Assembly: GCA_947095535.1 (NCBI GenBank)
Contig: OX352774.1
Location: 65,906,416 to 65,970,415, forward strand
Reading direction: 5' to 3'
Source of the DNA: Poecilobothrus nobilitatus
Lineage: Eukaryota; Arthropoda; Insecta; Diptera; Dolichopodidae
Length of the DNA stretch: 64,000 nucleotides
This document shows positions 38,776 to 50,720 of this stretch, in pieces. The notes under the pieces are model-generated. The model was given only the letters and a program-made list of their open reading frames with translations. It was not told the origin of the DNA and made no database searches. Position numbers and translations under genes: made by a program. Position 1 is the first letter of the stretch. Each line of letters begins with the position of its first letter.

Positions 38776-38969
38776 GAGGCCTCGGTGGCTTAGTGGGTAA
38801 GAGCGTATAAAATAAGCTGTAAACACCGAAGGAGTGTGGGTTCGAATACCACACATGTCGTAAGAATTATTCCTCCTTATGACATTTACAGTCACGCCTG
38901 AACAGGAAAGGCTGTGTAATTTCCTTTCTACATTTATGTGACAGAGAAATGCATTAAAAAAAAAAAAAA
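38776..38969 (+). repeat. tRNA-derived SINE, full-length copy
   Basis: Contains A box TGGCTTAGTGGG (38786-38797), B box GGGTTCGAATACC (38838-38850), the body with CTCCTTATGACATTTACAG and GGAAAGGCTGTGTAATTTCC, then GAGAAATGCATT and a run of about 14 A. It is the best-preserved example for defining the family body. The 90-codon antisense frame over it is incidental. No clear target-site duplication seen. Confidence 0.9.
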
Positions 38970-40599
38970 CATTAAAATCAATAACTTTACACATAGCCCT
39001 TCTATTATAGTGGATATAATAGTGGACATAATTTTGGCTTTGGACTTATCCATTTCAAGTTGAAAAAAATGAAATGCTCAGGTTGCAAAGTCCTTTTTTT
39101 ATGGTAGACTTTTTAATTGTGGTAGAATATATGAGATATTAGACAATTTTCATAAATATTTTCTCCTCCGTCATAATGATTTTGAATTAATTTTATTATA
39201 AAATTATCGATTCTTATGATTTGTGTTTCCTATTGTACTAGATATTTGTTAGAATAGTAATATTTGCATTCGAACCATATACAGGTACTGGTCGTATTAA
39301 TGTTTGTTAACATATTATTTCAATTCTTTTACTAATGTTTTAATTGTTAATAATAATAATAAACCTATGATGGGCTTAGTAACCGATTAATTACCAAATA
39401 ATATTACATAATCCTAAGAACTTTTTACAATGCTATTATATTTTCCAAAATTTTTTAAAAGAATTAATATTCTAAATATAATGTAAACCAAATGTGCGGT
39501 TTTATTAAATATTATACCTTAAAGGTTTAAAAGTTTCAATTAAAATGTCATTTTCAAATTTTATTTTGATTCACCGATCAATCATTAGAATAAATAGCAT
39601 ATTTTCATCTAACTAAAATAATCTTTTACGATTAATTATAGTTTTTATAGTACTAAAAAATGTTTAAATTAACTTATTTCGAAAATTTACAAACTAAAAG
39701 TAATTTTTTTTTATTTTTCAAATATATAATTTAAATTTTTGTCATCATTTGTTACTTAAAGGTGATTCAAAAAAAATCGATTTTATTTTTAATATATTCA
39801 AAATAAATCATAAGCACATTACTCTTAAATTTAAAATTAATTTTAAAAAATAAATGTAAATTAAATTGAAATTAATTTAATTTATAACAAGAAAATATTA
39901 AAATAGGATTAAAATAAATCCTCTTTTCATATTAAAAATATATTCTTAAAATAAATTGATTAAATTTTCATAATTATATTTAAATCTTGTATATAAATAT
40001 CAAAAATACTTAAATTGTATATACAATGGCTATATTTAATTTATTTGCATTCTCTATTAAATTTCTATTATAAAATGTATATTTATTCAAGCTCAATTTA
40101 TGATATATAATCTTCTTGTTGAATATACTTTGATATAATTTCAATATTATATAAAAAAACATCCTTTGAAGAAATAAATAGATATTACATAGTGTTAAAT
40201 CAGGAGCATAGACAGCATGATTGAACATATATGGATTCGATTTTAAACAATAAAATACCTAATAATCATCGAATTATTATTTTATGATGTGTTCGGTCAA
40301 ATTCGATAAATTCTGACTTTTAAATGTTTTAAATTATCAATATTATGCAAAATTATTAATGAACTATCATTATTACTGATATACAATCCTTTTTTAATCA
40401 TTTATGAATACCCCCTAGTCAATGTTACTTTTACTGATATATAATCCTATTTGCATCATCCTCCTAGTCCATGACACATTTTCTATCTTTCGAATAGATC
40501 TATATATTTCAATCACATAGCTAAAAAAAAAACTTTAATGTCATGTCAAAACTGCAACTTGAGTTTTACCCTAGAAACTTTTATTTTTTAACCCAATAT
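38970..40599. other. AT-rich noncoding stretch
   Basis: No exon, RNA gene or structured repeat recognised. Confidence 0.5.
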
Positions 40600-41310
40600 A
40601 TAAGAAAGAGACTTGGGGCATTGTAAGCTATTATAGATCCATTACTAAACTGTCAACTAATGTCAAATTATTTGAAAAAATAATTTACTACTACTTTATT
40701 GATAATGATAATGACAATGACAACCAGAATAATGAAAATGACAATGTTGATAAGGAAAATATATAGTCAACCATTTGTACTAACATAACAACATGATTTC
40801 CAAAAGGGTATAGATCCACGGTTATAAATTTGACTGAATTCGTCTCTGACATTTTAATTACCTTGTAAACTAAAAAAACAAGTAGATGTGGTATTTTCTG
40901 ATATCACTAAGACCTGTGATCTAATACCTTATAAAATTATTCCTTGAAAATTTTAAAACAATAATAAGATTTTTAAATCATAAACTGAAACTATTATTGT
41001 CTTATTTGTCATATAGGTCATACCAAGTTCTTTTTAGATCTACTATTTTCTGCGACTTATGTTGCAAATTCAGGAATCCCACAGGGAAGACATTCTTTTC
41101 ATTTTTTACAGTCACCTATGTCTATCCCATTCAAATTTTCTTAGTTCTATTGATGATACTAAAATCTGCAAACTATATCTTCCAAGTGAATTGTCAGTTG
41201 TTATAACATGATTTCAATCAATTTGAGATTATCTCTTTAAAGAGGAAATGAAATTGACATCCATTGAAAAAGAAAATTGACTATAAACAATTTAAGTAAA
41301 ATCAAAATAC
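40600..41310 (+). pseudogene. LINE reverse transcriptase domain fragment, decayed
   Basis: Blocks of a non-LTR retrotransposon RT domain appear in order across shifting frames. YRSITKLSTNVKLFEKI near 40631-40680 corresponds to the NYRPIS..S..SK.FEK block. QHDFQKG near 40789 corresponds to QHGF..G. QVDVVFSDITKTCDLIP near 40883-40930 corresponds to the QVD..Y.D..KAFD block, with one catalytic Asp position visible. SYLSYRSYQV near 41000 and NSGIPQG near 41070 follow (S.VPQGS block). IDDTKI near 41153 stands where the catalytic (Y/F)ADD box would be. Several frameshifts and stops make it nonfunctional. It probably belongs to the same family as the 3' ends at 20689, 26950 and 44030, but that is inference. 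Confidence 0.8.
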
Positions 41311-41964
41311 TCAAATTCCCACTTTATTTTAAAAACGTATTTAAATCATTTTTTCTACATATAAATTTTATACCGCCCTTTTTTGAATTCCTCACCAATT
41401 AATTTTTATGATTTATAAGGAATAACTTTCTCGTTTTATTATAAATGAAAAAAAAATATATTCCTAAAAGTTATTTTTCTTTTTAATTATACATTCAATA
41501 AAATTTAAATATATTGGAATAGAAAAATAATAAAATTAAACTGATAGTAAAATAAATTTAGGTATTAAACAAAAAATTTATAACCTAAAATAAAGTAAAA
41601 AATAAACTATACGAAAATATTATAAAAAAAGATAAAAATGTAACTATTTTTTACTGTCCTAATAATATTTGAAAATAATTTTTGAGCATAACATCAAGGA
41701 AAAACTACTCTATCCCAGACTATAACAATCTTTAATTAAATTTTTATCTCTATAGTTTTTCTATTATAAAATTTACTCAATGCATATAGTAAAATTCTGG
41801 CACTTTAATAGACATATATTGAATTATCCAGACTGCTTGAACTAGTTTTGGCTTCTTACAGAATATATTTAAGAGTTTAATGTAATTTAATATTTTATTT
41901 TATACACTAATCCCGTTTTTTGAAGAATTTGAAACTAAATATGAAATAATTCATAATAATCCAA
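41311..41964. other. AT-rich noncoding stretch
   Basis: Nothing recognised. Confidence 0.5.
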
Positions 41965-42198
41965 TTGTGTCTCCAATCGATGATATGGGTTGTGTCTCCA
42001 ATAAATATGGGTTGTGTCTCCAATCGATATGAGTTGTAATCTGTAGACAAATGTAATCTGCAAACATTACAATCGGTATGGATTGTATCTCCAATTGATA
42101 TGAGTTGTGTCTGGTTGTGTCTTCAATCGATATGGGTTCTGCCTTCAATCGATATGAGTTATGACTCCAATCGATATGGATTGTGTCTTCAACCGATT
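41965..42198. repeat. 22-bp minisatellite
   Basis: Degenerate tandem units of TTGTGTCTCCAATCGATATG plus two bases, about eight to ten copies, some truncated, with an unrelated insert near 42033-42060. The 65-codon minus-strand frame over it only translates the repeat. Units vary in the CTCC/CTTC and ATCGAT parts. Confidence 0.85.
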
Positions 42199-42703
42199 TT
42201 AATATAAATAATTATTAGCAAATTGATACCCCTATATATTGTTATACACAGAACTGAAGACATTTTTATGTATTATAAAAATTATATATAATAAAATATT
42301 TTAAAAAGTCTGTGAACTTGTTTGGTTTTATTTTATTTATCCCCAGATCCCCAGTAAGCATAGACTAAATTATCTAAATCACTTCAACTAATTTTCAATT
42401 TTCTATCTTTCTCAGTGAAAATCATGATTGACTATGCAAAAAGATATAAAATTTAATATAACAGTATGAAGGTAAAAAAAAATTAATATATTTACATATT
42501 TTTTAATTTAGCAATGAAACTAAACATCTTAATACAGCCTATTAAGTTATGTGAGTGATTTAGTTTTAATAGAATTATTTTATTATTAAATTTATTTCCC
42601 AAATTTCCTGAAAATAAAAAAAAATTAAAATGCTCTTAATCTTCTATAATCTATAATCCTCATGTATAATAATTGATATTAAATAACAATTATCCTTTAT
42701 CAC

Positions 42704-42766
42704 GTGTTATACCCATTCTATCAAAATCTAATCATACATCAAGTGTTATACCCATTCTATCAAAAT
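42704..42766. repeat. short direct repeat, 39-base period
   Basis: GTGTTATACCCATTCTATCA plus AAAT occurs twice, at 42704-42727 and 42743-42766, without a mismatch. Confidence 0.85.
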
Positions 42767-44029
42767 AATTTGACGCAAGTATTAAATATTAAAACATATT
42801 CTGAGAACTTAAATAAATATGTAGATTTAAATATGCTTTAAATACAGAGCTTCAAACCGAAACGAAATCTGAATCCTTAATTTGTTTCGATTTTCTGAAA
42901 TTTTTGTAAACCCGAATCTTAATTCGAAGCTGTAAAAACTTTAAATTTAGTTTCATTTAAACAGAATAATATTGATTTCTATTTAAAAAACAAAAATCAG
43001 CAACAAATTTAATATTTCTAGCGTTATGACAGAAAAATATTAAACATTGCAAGCCTAACTTAGACTTTTCAAGAACAAAAATATTTAATATTATTCTTTT
43101 TATTTTTTTGCTTCCGCCTCAAAATAAAAAAACATCTCGAAATTTTAATACATTAAATCTTAATCAGATTTGATGTTTAAAGGTTTTGCAACCCTGACTA
43201 TATTATTCATGAAATTCAATTTTAAAGTATTTACGCTCAATTTTCTCAAAGTGTTTTCAAAAAAAAATAAATAAAGTTAAAACAAAATTTAAAGTAAAAT
43301 TTTTAATGTAAACAATAAGGTTTGCTTCACTCTAAATTTGCTACACTTATATTATAAACCTTTTATTAAAATATAAATCGAATAAATGTCATATTTTGAT
43401 TGATTCATATCACCTGATCGATTTTAAGAAAAAAAAACAAAAAAACTTTTCTACACAATAAAAATATTAAAATATTTTTTTGTTTTTGTATTTAGTATAT
43501 ACGAAAGATTTAAAGGGAAGGGATCATTCAGTAAAACTGTTTAATTTTATTAACGTCAACATAAATGGAATTATTTACATAGTATAACACATCATCGGTT
43601 CAATAACAAAACAACGAATGTGCAAAAACAAAGTTTTTGTGTAAATAAATATGGAAAAAATGAAAAAAAAGGAAAAATCGAGTTATTTTACTTAATTTGG
43701 GAGTAGAAAAAGTCTTATGATAAGTCTTGTGATAAATAAAAGAATTACATTATATTTGCAAAACCTCAAATTATTGCTATAATTATACGAGATTAATTGC
43801 TAAACCTGACTAGCTAATTATTATAAGTATATAATATAATCATATTCTAACAGCTTCGATATTTGAGGTTTCAAAATTTTTTTCAGATTTTAATTTATAT
43901 TTGTTATTTGTCTTGTTTCATTTAGTCGGCTTTCAATAATTATTGATCCGAATTGGTTTATACGATTACGACACCATATACAATTTAATAGCTTGAATAT
44001 AAACAATAGTAATGAAATGTAATAATATT
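42767..44029. other. AT-rich noncoding stretch
   Basis: No exon or RNA gene seen; A- and T-runs throughout. Confidence 0.5.
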
Positions 44030-44540
44030 TAAGAATATTTCCATGTGCGTTTCTGAATCGAACATCGCAAAAATGGTTCCATCACTGAGCTCAAGTTTTA
44101 CCTAAAATTTGGGATGATGTACATTTTCAATGTACAAAGATTTAAGTAGAAATTTAACATCTCATTACAATATTTTATATGCCACATAATATTTTTACTC
44201 CATAGTTGAATCTTCACTCATCCAAACAGTACAATAGTACTAAAAATAAACTAAAACATATAAATAAAATAAATATAATATTACAATAGTATTAAAGGTC
44301 CAAAAATCTATTGATTGGTTAAAAAGGAAACATGGCGTAACTTTTAAGTTACTTTTAAGTTTAACACACTCATAGAGAACTTGTACTCGTTTTACTCCTC
44401 TAACACGTTTTTTTTTTCTTTTGCGAGGGTAGGTGAGAATCATCTAAAGACACTATAGAGGAGTAAAACGAGTACAAGTTCTCTATGAGTGTGTGAAACT
44501 TTAACTCACTAAACACCAGTTGCCTTAAAAGTTACGCCCC
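44030..44540 (+). pseudogene. LINE 3' end fragment carrying a 39-bp perfect inverted repeat
   Basis: Translation around 44045-44160 gives VSESNIAKMVPSLSSSF and then MYKDLSRNLTSHY, aligning with RTAKMWNLLPSSVF and KFKTNLNKF of the fragment at 20689 after substitutions and stops. The downstream CAGTACAATAGTACT and TATTAAAGGTCCAAAAATC match the tail of the 26950 copy. Within this tail, 44364-44402 and 44456-44494 are perfect 39-base inverted repeats (core GAGTAAAACGAGTACAAG), and weaker complementarity extends outward (CACTAAACACC, GTTACGCC). Confidence 0.6.
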
Positions 44541-44924
44541 AAAAAAGTTTAAAGTCTTTTACTTGAATGATAAAACAAAAATAAAATAAAAATATACCAA
44601 AATGTGTAGCAGGTTAATTGAGAAAGTAGACACTACACATTAAAAATATATTACAGTAAAAATATTACTGTGATCATTTAATATCTTAAAATATCCTTAA
44701 AGCCTGAAGACTTAACTGAATAAACACGTAATTCAATTTAAAATTACATTATTCACGTGATCCGGCTCTTAAAATAGTATTACCCAATCATGAAAAAGTT
44801 TAGTATATGTACAGATAATGTTGAACTCCTATTTGTAATTTAAAAATAATAGGAGCACTAGCAAAAAAACAAAAACGGTGCAGTGACAGAACGCCTGAGG
44901 AAATAAAACCCCCGGGCTTAAAAA

Positions 44925-45330
44925 TTGGGGTATCCCCTTTTTCCAGAATATTTACTAATATGTATATGTCTGAGATTCTGAATTGGGAGGGGTTTTAGAG
45001 TTGGTTACAAAATCAGGGTTATATGCTTTTTCCAAAATATGTATATAAGTAATACTCCTATAAATTGTCAGGGATTTTGGGAGGGGTTTTAGGATTGAAT
45101 CTAAAATTTAGGTTTGTACGCCTTTTATAGAATATTTATATATAAGCATATGCGAATTTTGAATTAGGAGTATTATATACATATTCTGAAAAAAGCGTAT
45201 AACCCGATTTTGTAACCAACTCTAAAATCTCTCCTAATTCAGAAACTCGCATATGAATATATCTAAATATTTTGTAAAAGGCGAATAATCCTGATTTTGA
45301 AAACAATTCTAAAACCCCTCCCAAAATTCC
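44925..45330. repeat. palindromic repeat family, locus 2
   Basis: Segment 44988-45062 is closely matched by the reverse complement of 45165-45238 (TGATTTTGTAACCAACTCTA, AGGAGTATTA, TATACATATT). The flanking parts pair as well, and a further unit in the left orientation lies between them at 45075-45160. The unit sequence is shared with 15485-16100. Alternating orientation makes the whole block able to fold back on itself. Confidence 0.8.
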
Positions 45331-45929
45331 TGAGGCCTTAACAATGAGACAAAAGTCCCATGAGACTTCGGACTCATTCAAGTGAGTCTTCTTTTGACAT
45401 GAGACTTCTAACATGCAACCAAATAAAATCCAGTCAAATGAAATAAAGACTCATAATAGTAACCTTTGTGTTGTTCAGTGGGCTTTAATCATTTTTATAA
45501 ATGGACTTAAAGTCCAATATTTAGTGTACACAGTCAGTGTACAACCTACACAGTCTACAATTTTTTTTACTTCCCATCAAATAAAAAACAATTAACTTTT
45601 TTTTTACTTTATAAAAGTGTTAAATTCATTTTTTACTTAAAATTTTGAAATACTTATATTTAATTATTATTGTTATAAGTACTTCAACTAAAAAGTTTGA
45701 AGAACTCATCAAATTTATGAAGAATTATTAAAATACTAGAAAATCCCCTGTGCAATTGCACAATTTCTATAGATTCAAAAACATTTGCGGTATCATACTG
45801 ACTCCCTTAATAAACTACCTAAAAATTTCATTTTTACATCAGCACCATTAAAAAAACTTTGGTATCACTTACTTACTTGATGTAATAGAAAAAAACATAA
45901 AACAAATCTGAACACATAAAATTAAAAAT
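45331..45929. other. noncoding stretch
   Basis: Nothing recognised; the small open frame at 45413-45595 has no coding features. Confidence 0.45.
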
Positions 45930-48470
45930 GTTAGGAACAGTTTATTAATTTTTTCACGCCGTTTTTTCGTGGCGGTAATTTTTGACAGTTTTTTAATCAT
46001 TGAGAAAAAATGGTCCAAGCTAAAAACACATTCAGGGTAAAAGTTCGTGCCGATATCTCAAAAATTGTTTGAAACACATGTATAAAGTGCACAATAAAAA
46101 CAGGCGAAAAACCAACCAACACCAACCGCTACGACATTTTTTTTTTTTTGTTACATTTAAAACAATACCAATAATCGAAATAATTTTAATATTTGTTAAA
46201 ATTTTACCAGACTCTCTATTTTTCTTTAGTTTAAAAAAAAAATTTTTATGTCGATAAAAACAGTTGTTTTCGCCGCGAATTACTTTAATTACCAAAACTA
46301 CTTTCAAGTCTTTTGCGTTTATTTTTTTTTTTGCTTGAAAAAAATTTGCTGAATTTATTTTATTTAAATGTACTTTGGAAGAGGTCTTTAGTATATTTAA
46401 TAAAAGATTCATGTCTCTGATAATGTAATTTCATAAATTTTCGGGGCCTTTTTTTTTGTGTGGGTCGTTTTCGACAGCTTTTTAATTTAATGCTCTAATA
46501 ATAAATTAGTACAAAATTATGAATCTATTTTGAGAGAAGGCATCTAAAATGATATTTCCTATGTTATTTTTTCTCTTTTTTTTAAGAAAAATATCCATTT
46601 CTAAAATATTTAGTAAGTTTCTGATTTCTGTTATGAAATATAATTAGCTAAGTCTGCCGAATTTTATATTAATAAAAAAAATTCGAATATTTTATGTTAT
46701 ATCAAAAATTCAGCTTAAAAAATCAAAATTCCAACCTAAATAAACAAAACTACTTTAAAGTCTGTTGGGAAACTTTTACCAGCTTTTATAATAGTGAAAA
46801 CAAAATCAAGAATAAAATCGGCCTATTATTTTTTTTCTTATAAATATAAGGCTTACTATAAACTTTGCTCTTTTCACTTTCAGGTCTTTTAATTTTATTA
46901 AGAGTATTTTTATTTTTTTCAAAACAAAGAGTCATTTGAAAACTGCCAGCAGAAGATTAATAATTTATTTTTAATTTACCGCTGCGACCAGTTCATAATG
47001 GATGTGGCGGTCAAATTTAAAAATTAAAAATTTGCTTTAAATTTTGTGTCGAAAGTACTTTTTAAAAAGTAAACATTTGTGTCTCTGATAAGACTTTTAG
47101 TCCAAGATTTGTGTCTCTGATAATAAAATTTTAAATTATTAAATAAATATACAGAAATATCATCTTTGCCAGTTTAGTTTACATTCAGTGTGAGTGGTTT
47201 ATTATAGAAATAAAATATTTTTTTTTTACATCTTGTGTGTCTGGTATTAATATCTATATGATATTTAATATCTTGTGTGAATTGGTATTGTCAGAGACTA
47301 CATAGAGATGTACAAATTCATACAAAAATTTGTACTAATTTTTTTTCAAACGGGCCAACTAAAACTGGCTAGTTTTAAAAATTTTAAAGCACAGAAATAT
47401 TTGATTTGTGTCATAGCTAAAAGAATTTAGTGAAAACCAGAATCTTCTGTAAAATCTGGTGTAAAATCTGGTAAAATGTAAAAATTATCATTTATCATTC
47501 ATATATTTTATGCATTTACAAAATTTTTTTATCTTTGTGAATTAAACCATAATCATTATATTGTGTATATTATCAGAAATTCAATCATTAATTTCAGGTA
47601 TTATATTATCTGATCTGATTAACAAATCTTATTTTTTTCCATGGCTAACAATATTATTAATGGTCTAATAATAAATTAGTACAAAATTATGAATCTTTTG
47701 TGAGAGAAGGCGTCTAAAATGACATTTTCTATGTAATTTTTTTCTTTTTTTTTTTAAGAAAAATATCCGTTTCTATAATATTTAGTAAGTTTCTGACTTC
47801 TGTTATGAAATATAATTATTTAAGTCTGCCTAATTTTATATTAATAAAAAAATTTCGAATATTTTATGTTATACCAGTTCTACCGAAAATTTAGCTTAAA
47901 AATCTAAATTTCAACCTAAATAAACAAAACTATTTTAAAGTACGTTACGAAGCTTTCACCAGCTTTTATACTAATGAAAACAAAATCAAGAATAAAATCG
48001 GCCTATTATTTTTTTCTAATAAATATGAGGTTTACTATAAACTTTGCTCACTCTCACTTTTTCACTTTCAGGCGCTTTAATTTTATTAAGAGTACTTATT
48101 TTTATTTTTTTTTTCCAAAACAAAGATTGAAAACGCCAACAGAAGATTAATAATTTATTTTTAATTTACCGCTGCGACCAGTTCATAATGGACGTAGCGG
48201 TCAAATTTAAAAATTAAAAATTTGCTGAATTTATTTTGATTGAAAATGTGTTTTTTAAGTATGTATGTACTTTTCCTTTTTTGACTGTACTCACTTTTAA
48301 TGAACGGTTTGTGTCTCTGACAATAATTCTAGTGGAAAATTTAGTCTCTGGTAATAATATTTACTAAATTTATTTATATTTTTAATTAACGGTTTGCGTC
48401 TCTTGATAATACTTTGAGTTAAAGATTCGTATCTCTGGTAATAAAACTTTAAATTATTAAATAAATAGTA
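45930..48470. repeat. large tandem segmental duplication, about 1.2-kb offset
   Basis: Segment 46491-47150 is repeated at 47661-48468. Both begin CTAATAATAAATTAGTACAA, pass through GAGAGAAGGC, CAAAATCAAGAATAAAATCG and ACCGCTGCGACCAGTTCATA, and end with variants of a TCTCTGATAATA motif followed by TTTAAATTATTAAATAAATA. The offset grows from 1170 to about 1320 bases along the copy because of indels. A partial third copy precedes them (TTTGCTGAATTTATTTTA at 46346 to TGTCTCTGATAATG at 46413). No coding sequence lies inside; the 126-codon minus-strand frame at 46032-46412 is incidental. Confidence 0.85.
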
Positions 48471-49189
48471 AAAAAGCCTTATTAAAGGGTATAAGTGGTA
48501 TAAGTAGAAAAATAAAGCTTTTGTGAAAGTTTCCTCAGTTTTATGAACAATTTAATTTTAGTAAATTTATTCAAATACTTATATGCATTATATTTAGATA
48601 TTGATAAATGTAAAATTTATTGCTAAAGTGTTTTAAATAATGAAAAATCTCAATGATGCTGTGAAGTAGTTTCTTTCAAAAATGTAATAAAAATGATTAT
48701 TTAATAAATCTCATCTCTTGTAAATTTCTTTGTCAAGCTTTGGATTAAAAAACCAAAGGTTGGATTAAAAACCAATGGTAAATAAATTTTTGCCAATAGT
48801 ATCAAAAATTTTCGCTTCGAAAAAATACAGTATCAAACTTTATAATTTTGAAACTAAACTACACTGATCTGATGCATTTGCCTAATTATAATATATAGTA
48901 CACTTGTTATATTTTTCTATGGTTGCCATAGCAAATGCTTCAAAACTTTCTTTGTTATATTTTTCAAACAAATTTTTACTCTATCCGTAATAATATTCTG
49001 TCTCTTTATCTATCGCTTTCTCTACAAAATCTTCACACCGTAAGTTTTACGCACCTTTTATGTAAAACAATAAAAATTGGCTGTGCATATAATGTTGAAG
49101 TTTTAGAAAATAAAAATCATAAAAGAAGCATAAAATTAAGAAAATGTTACACATTCAAAATTTAATTGAAAATTGTGATTTTATAATTT
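48471..49189. other. noncoding stretch between two repeat blocks
   Basis: AT-rich. The open frame at 48935-49165 has no recognisable content. Nothing else seen. Confidence 0.45.
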
Positions 49190-50720
49190 AAATTGCGCTC
49201 CTTTAAAAGCTTTGGTTTTACGCACCGCTTTATTTTTTTATAATTTCTACTTAAAAATGCAACTCTTTAAAAACTTTGATTTATGCACTGTCTTGTTTTT
49301 TCATTCTTTTTATAGCATAACATTTTAATTCTTTTTTTCTATCTGTTATGTACCTAAATATCAGATGTACGTTTCTTTCTTTTCATAGCATAGCATTTAA
49401 TATTTCTTTTTCTATCTGTTATGTACGTAAATATCAGAGGTATGTTTTTTCATTTAAAATCATAACATTTTAATAGTTCTTTTTTTCTTTAAAAATATTT
49501 AAAAACAGTCAAAGTAACATTTTTTGTTCTCTTTTTTTTCTATTCGTTTTTATTTTTCTTCGCAGTATTACATTTATTTTTTTTTGTTTTCTGTTATTTA
49601 CGTACGCTAAGTATTTCTTTTATTTTTTTTAAATATTAAATTTATACATACAGTCTATTTAAAAAATATAAATTATAACCTATAGAACATTCTGAATTTT
49701 TTTTTTGTTCGTTTATGTTTACCGTCCATTCATTCATATAAATAACTGTTGCCTATACAAAAAATAATAAATCTATAATAAATCTAATATATGTATACCC
49801 ATATTTTTATTCATATATTTATATTATGGGCTAAACTTCTGATTCGAAAATTGTACTATATTATGGCAAAATTTTTAAAAATTAAGAAAATGTTACTTAG
49901 CAAAATTTAAATAAAAATATTATTGCAATTTTATAATATTCTACTTAAAAATCTGAACCTTTAAAAACTTTGATTTATACACTGCCTTGTTTTTTCTTTC
50001 TTTTCATAGCATAACATTTTTTTTTTTCCTTTTTCTATCTGTTATGTAGGTACGTAAATATCAGACGTATGTTTTTTTCTTTTAAAATCATAACATTTTA
50101 ATAGTTCTTTTTTTCTTTAAAAATATTTAAAAACAATCAAAGTAACATTTTTGTTCTCTTTTTTTTCTATTCGTTTTTATTTTTCTTCGCAGTATTACAT
50201 TTTACTTTTTTTTTTTTGTTTTCTGTTCTTTTTTTTAAGTATTAAATTTATACATCAGTCTATTTAAAAAATATAAATTATAACCTATAGAACATTCTGA
50301 ATTTTTTTTTTGTTCGTTTATGTTTACCGTCCATTCATTCATATAAATAACTGTTGCCTATATAAAAATTAATAAATCTATAATAAATCTAATATATGTA
50401 TACCCATATTTTTATTCATATATCTCTATATTATGGGCTAAACTTCTGATTCTAAAATTGTACTATATTATGGCAAAATTTTTAAAAAATTAAGAAAATG
50501 TTACTTAGCAAAATTTAAATAAAAATATTATTGCAATTTTATAATGTTCTACTTAAAAATACGACCCTCTAAAAACTTTGATTTATACACTGCCTTGTTT
50601 TTTCTTTCATTTCATAGCATAACATTATAATATTTATTGTTTTCTATCTTTTATATGGGTAAATATCAGATGTACGTTTCTTTCTTTTCATAGTATAACA
50701 TTTGTTAAATTAACATTTAA
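49190..50720. repeat. tandem array, about 0.6-0.7-kb period
   Basis: Recurring landmarks are AAAAACTTTGATTTATACAC at about 49269, 49963 and 50571; TATCTGTTATGTA plus AAATATCAGA; AAATATTTAAAAACA; TTCTTCGCAGTATTACATTT; CAGTCTATTTAAAAAATATA; GTTCGTTTATGTTTACCGTC; and ATTATGGGCTAAACTTCTGA. Two nearly full units and partial ends are present. The first unit has an internal duplication of the TTTTCATAGCATA...ATATCAGA segment (about 49310-49440), explaining the longer first period (694 versus 607 bases). A related dispersed copy is at 11730-12062. Confidence 0.85.

Noticed and set aside
38776..38860. Possible tRNA gene
   Set aside because: A and B boxes are present, but acceptor and anticodon stems do not form properly and the sequence continues into a SINE body with poly-A.
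41951..42148. 65-codon minus-strand frame with repeated peptide; also considered as a CRISPR-like array
   Set aside because: It is a tandem 22-bp minisatellite without unique spacers, in a eukaryotic setting.
46032..46412. 126-codon open frame on the minus strand
   Set aside because: It lies in the degenerate tandem-repeat region, is dominated by Lys and hydrophobic residues from homopolymers, and shows no motif.
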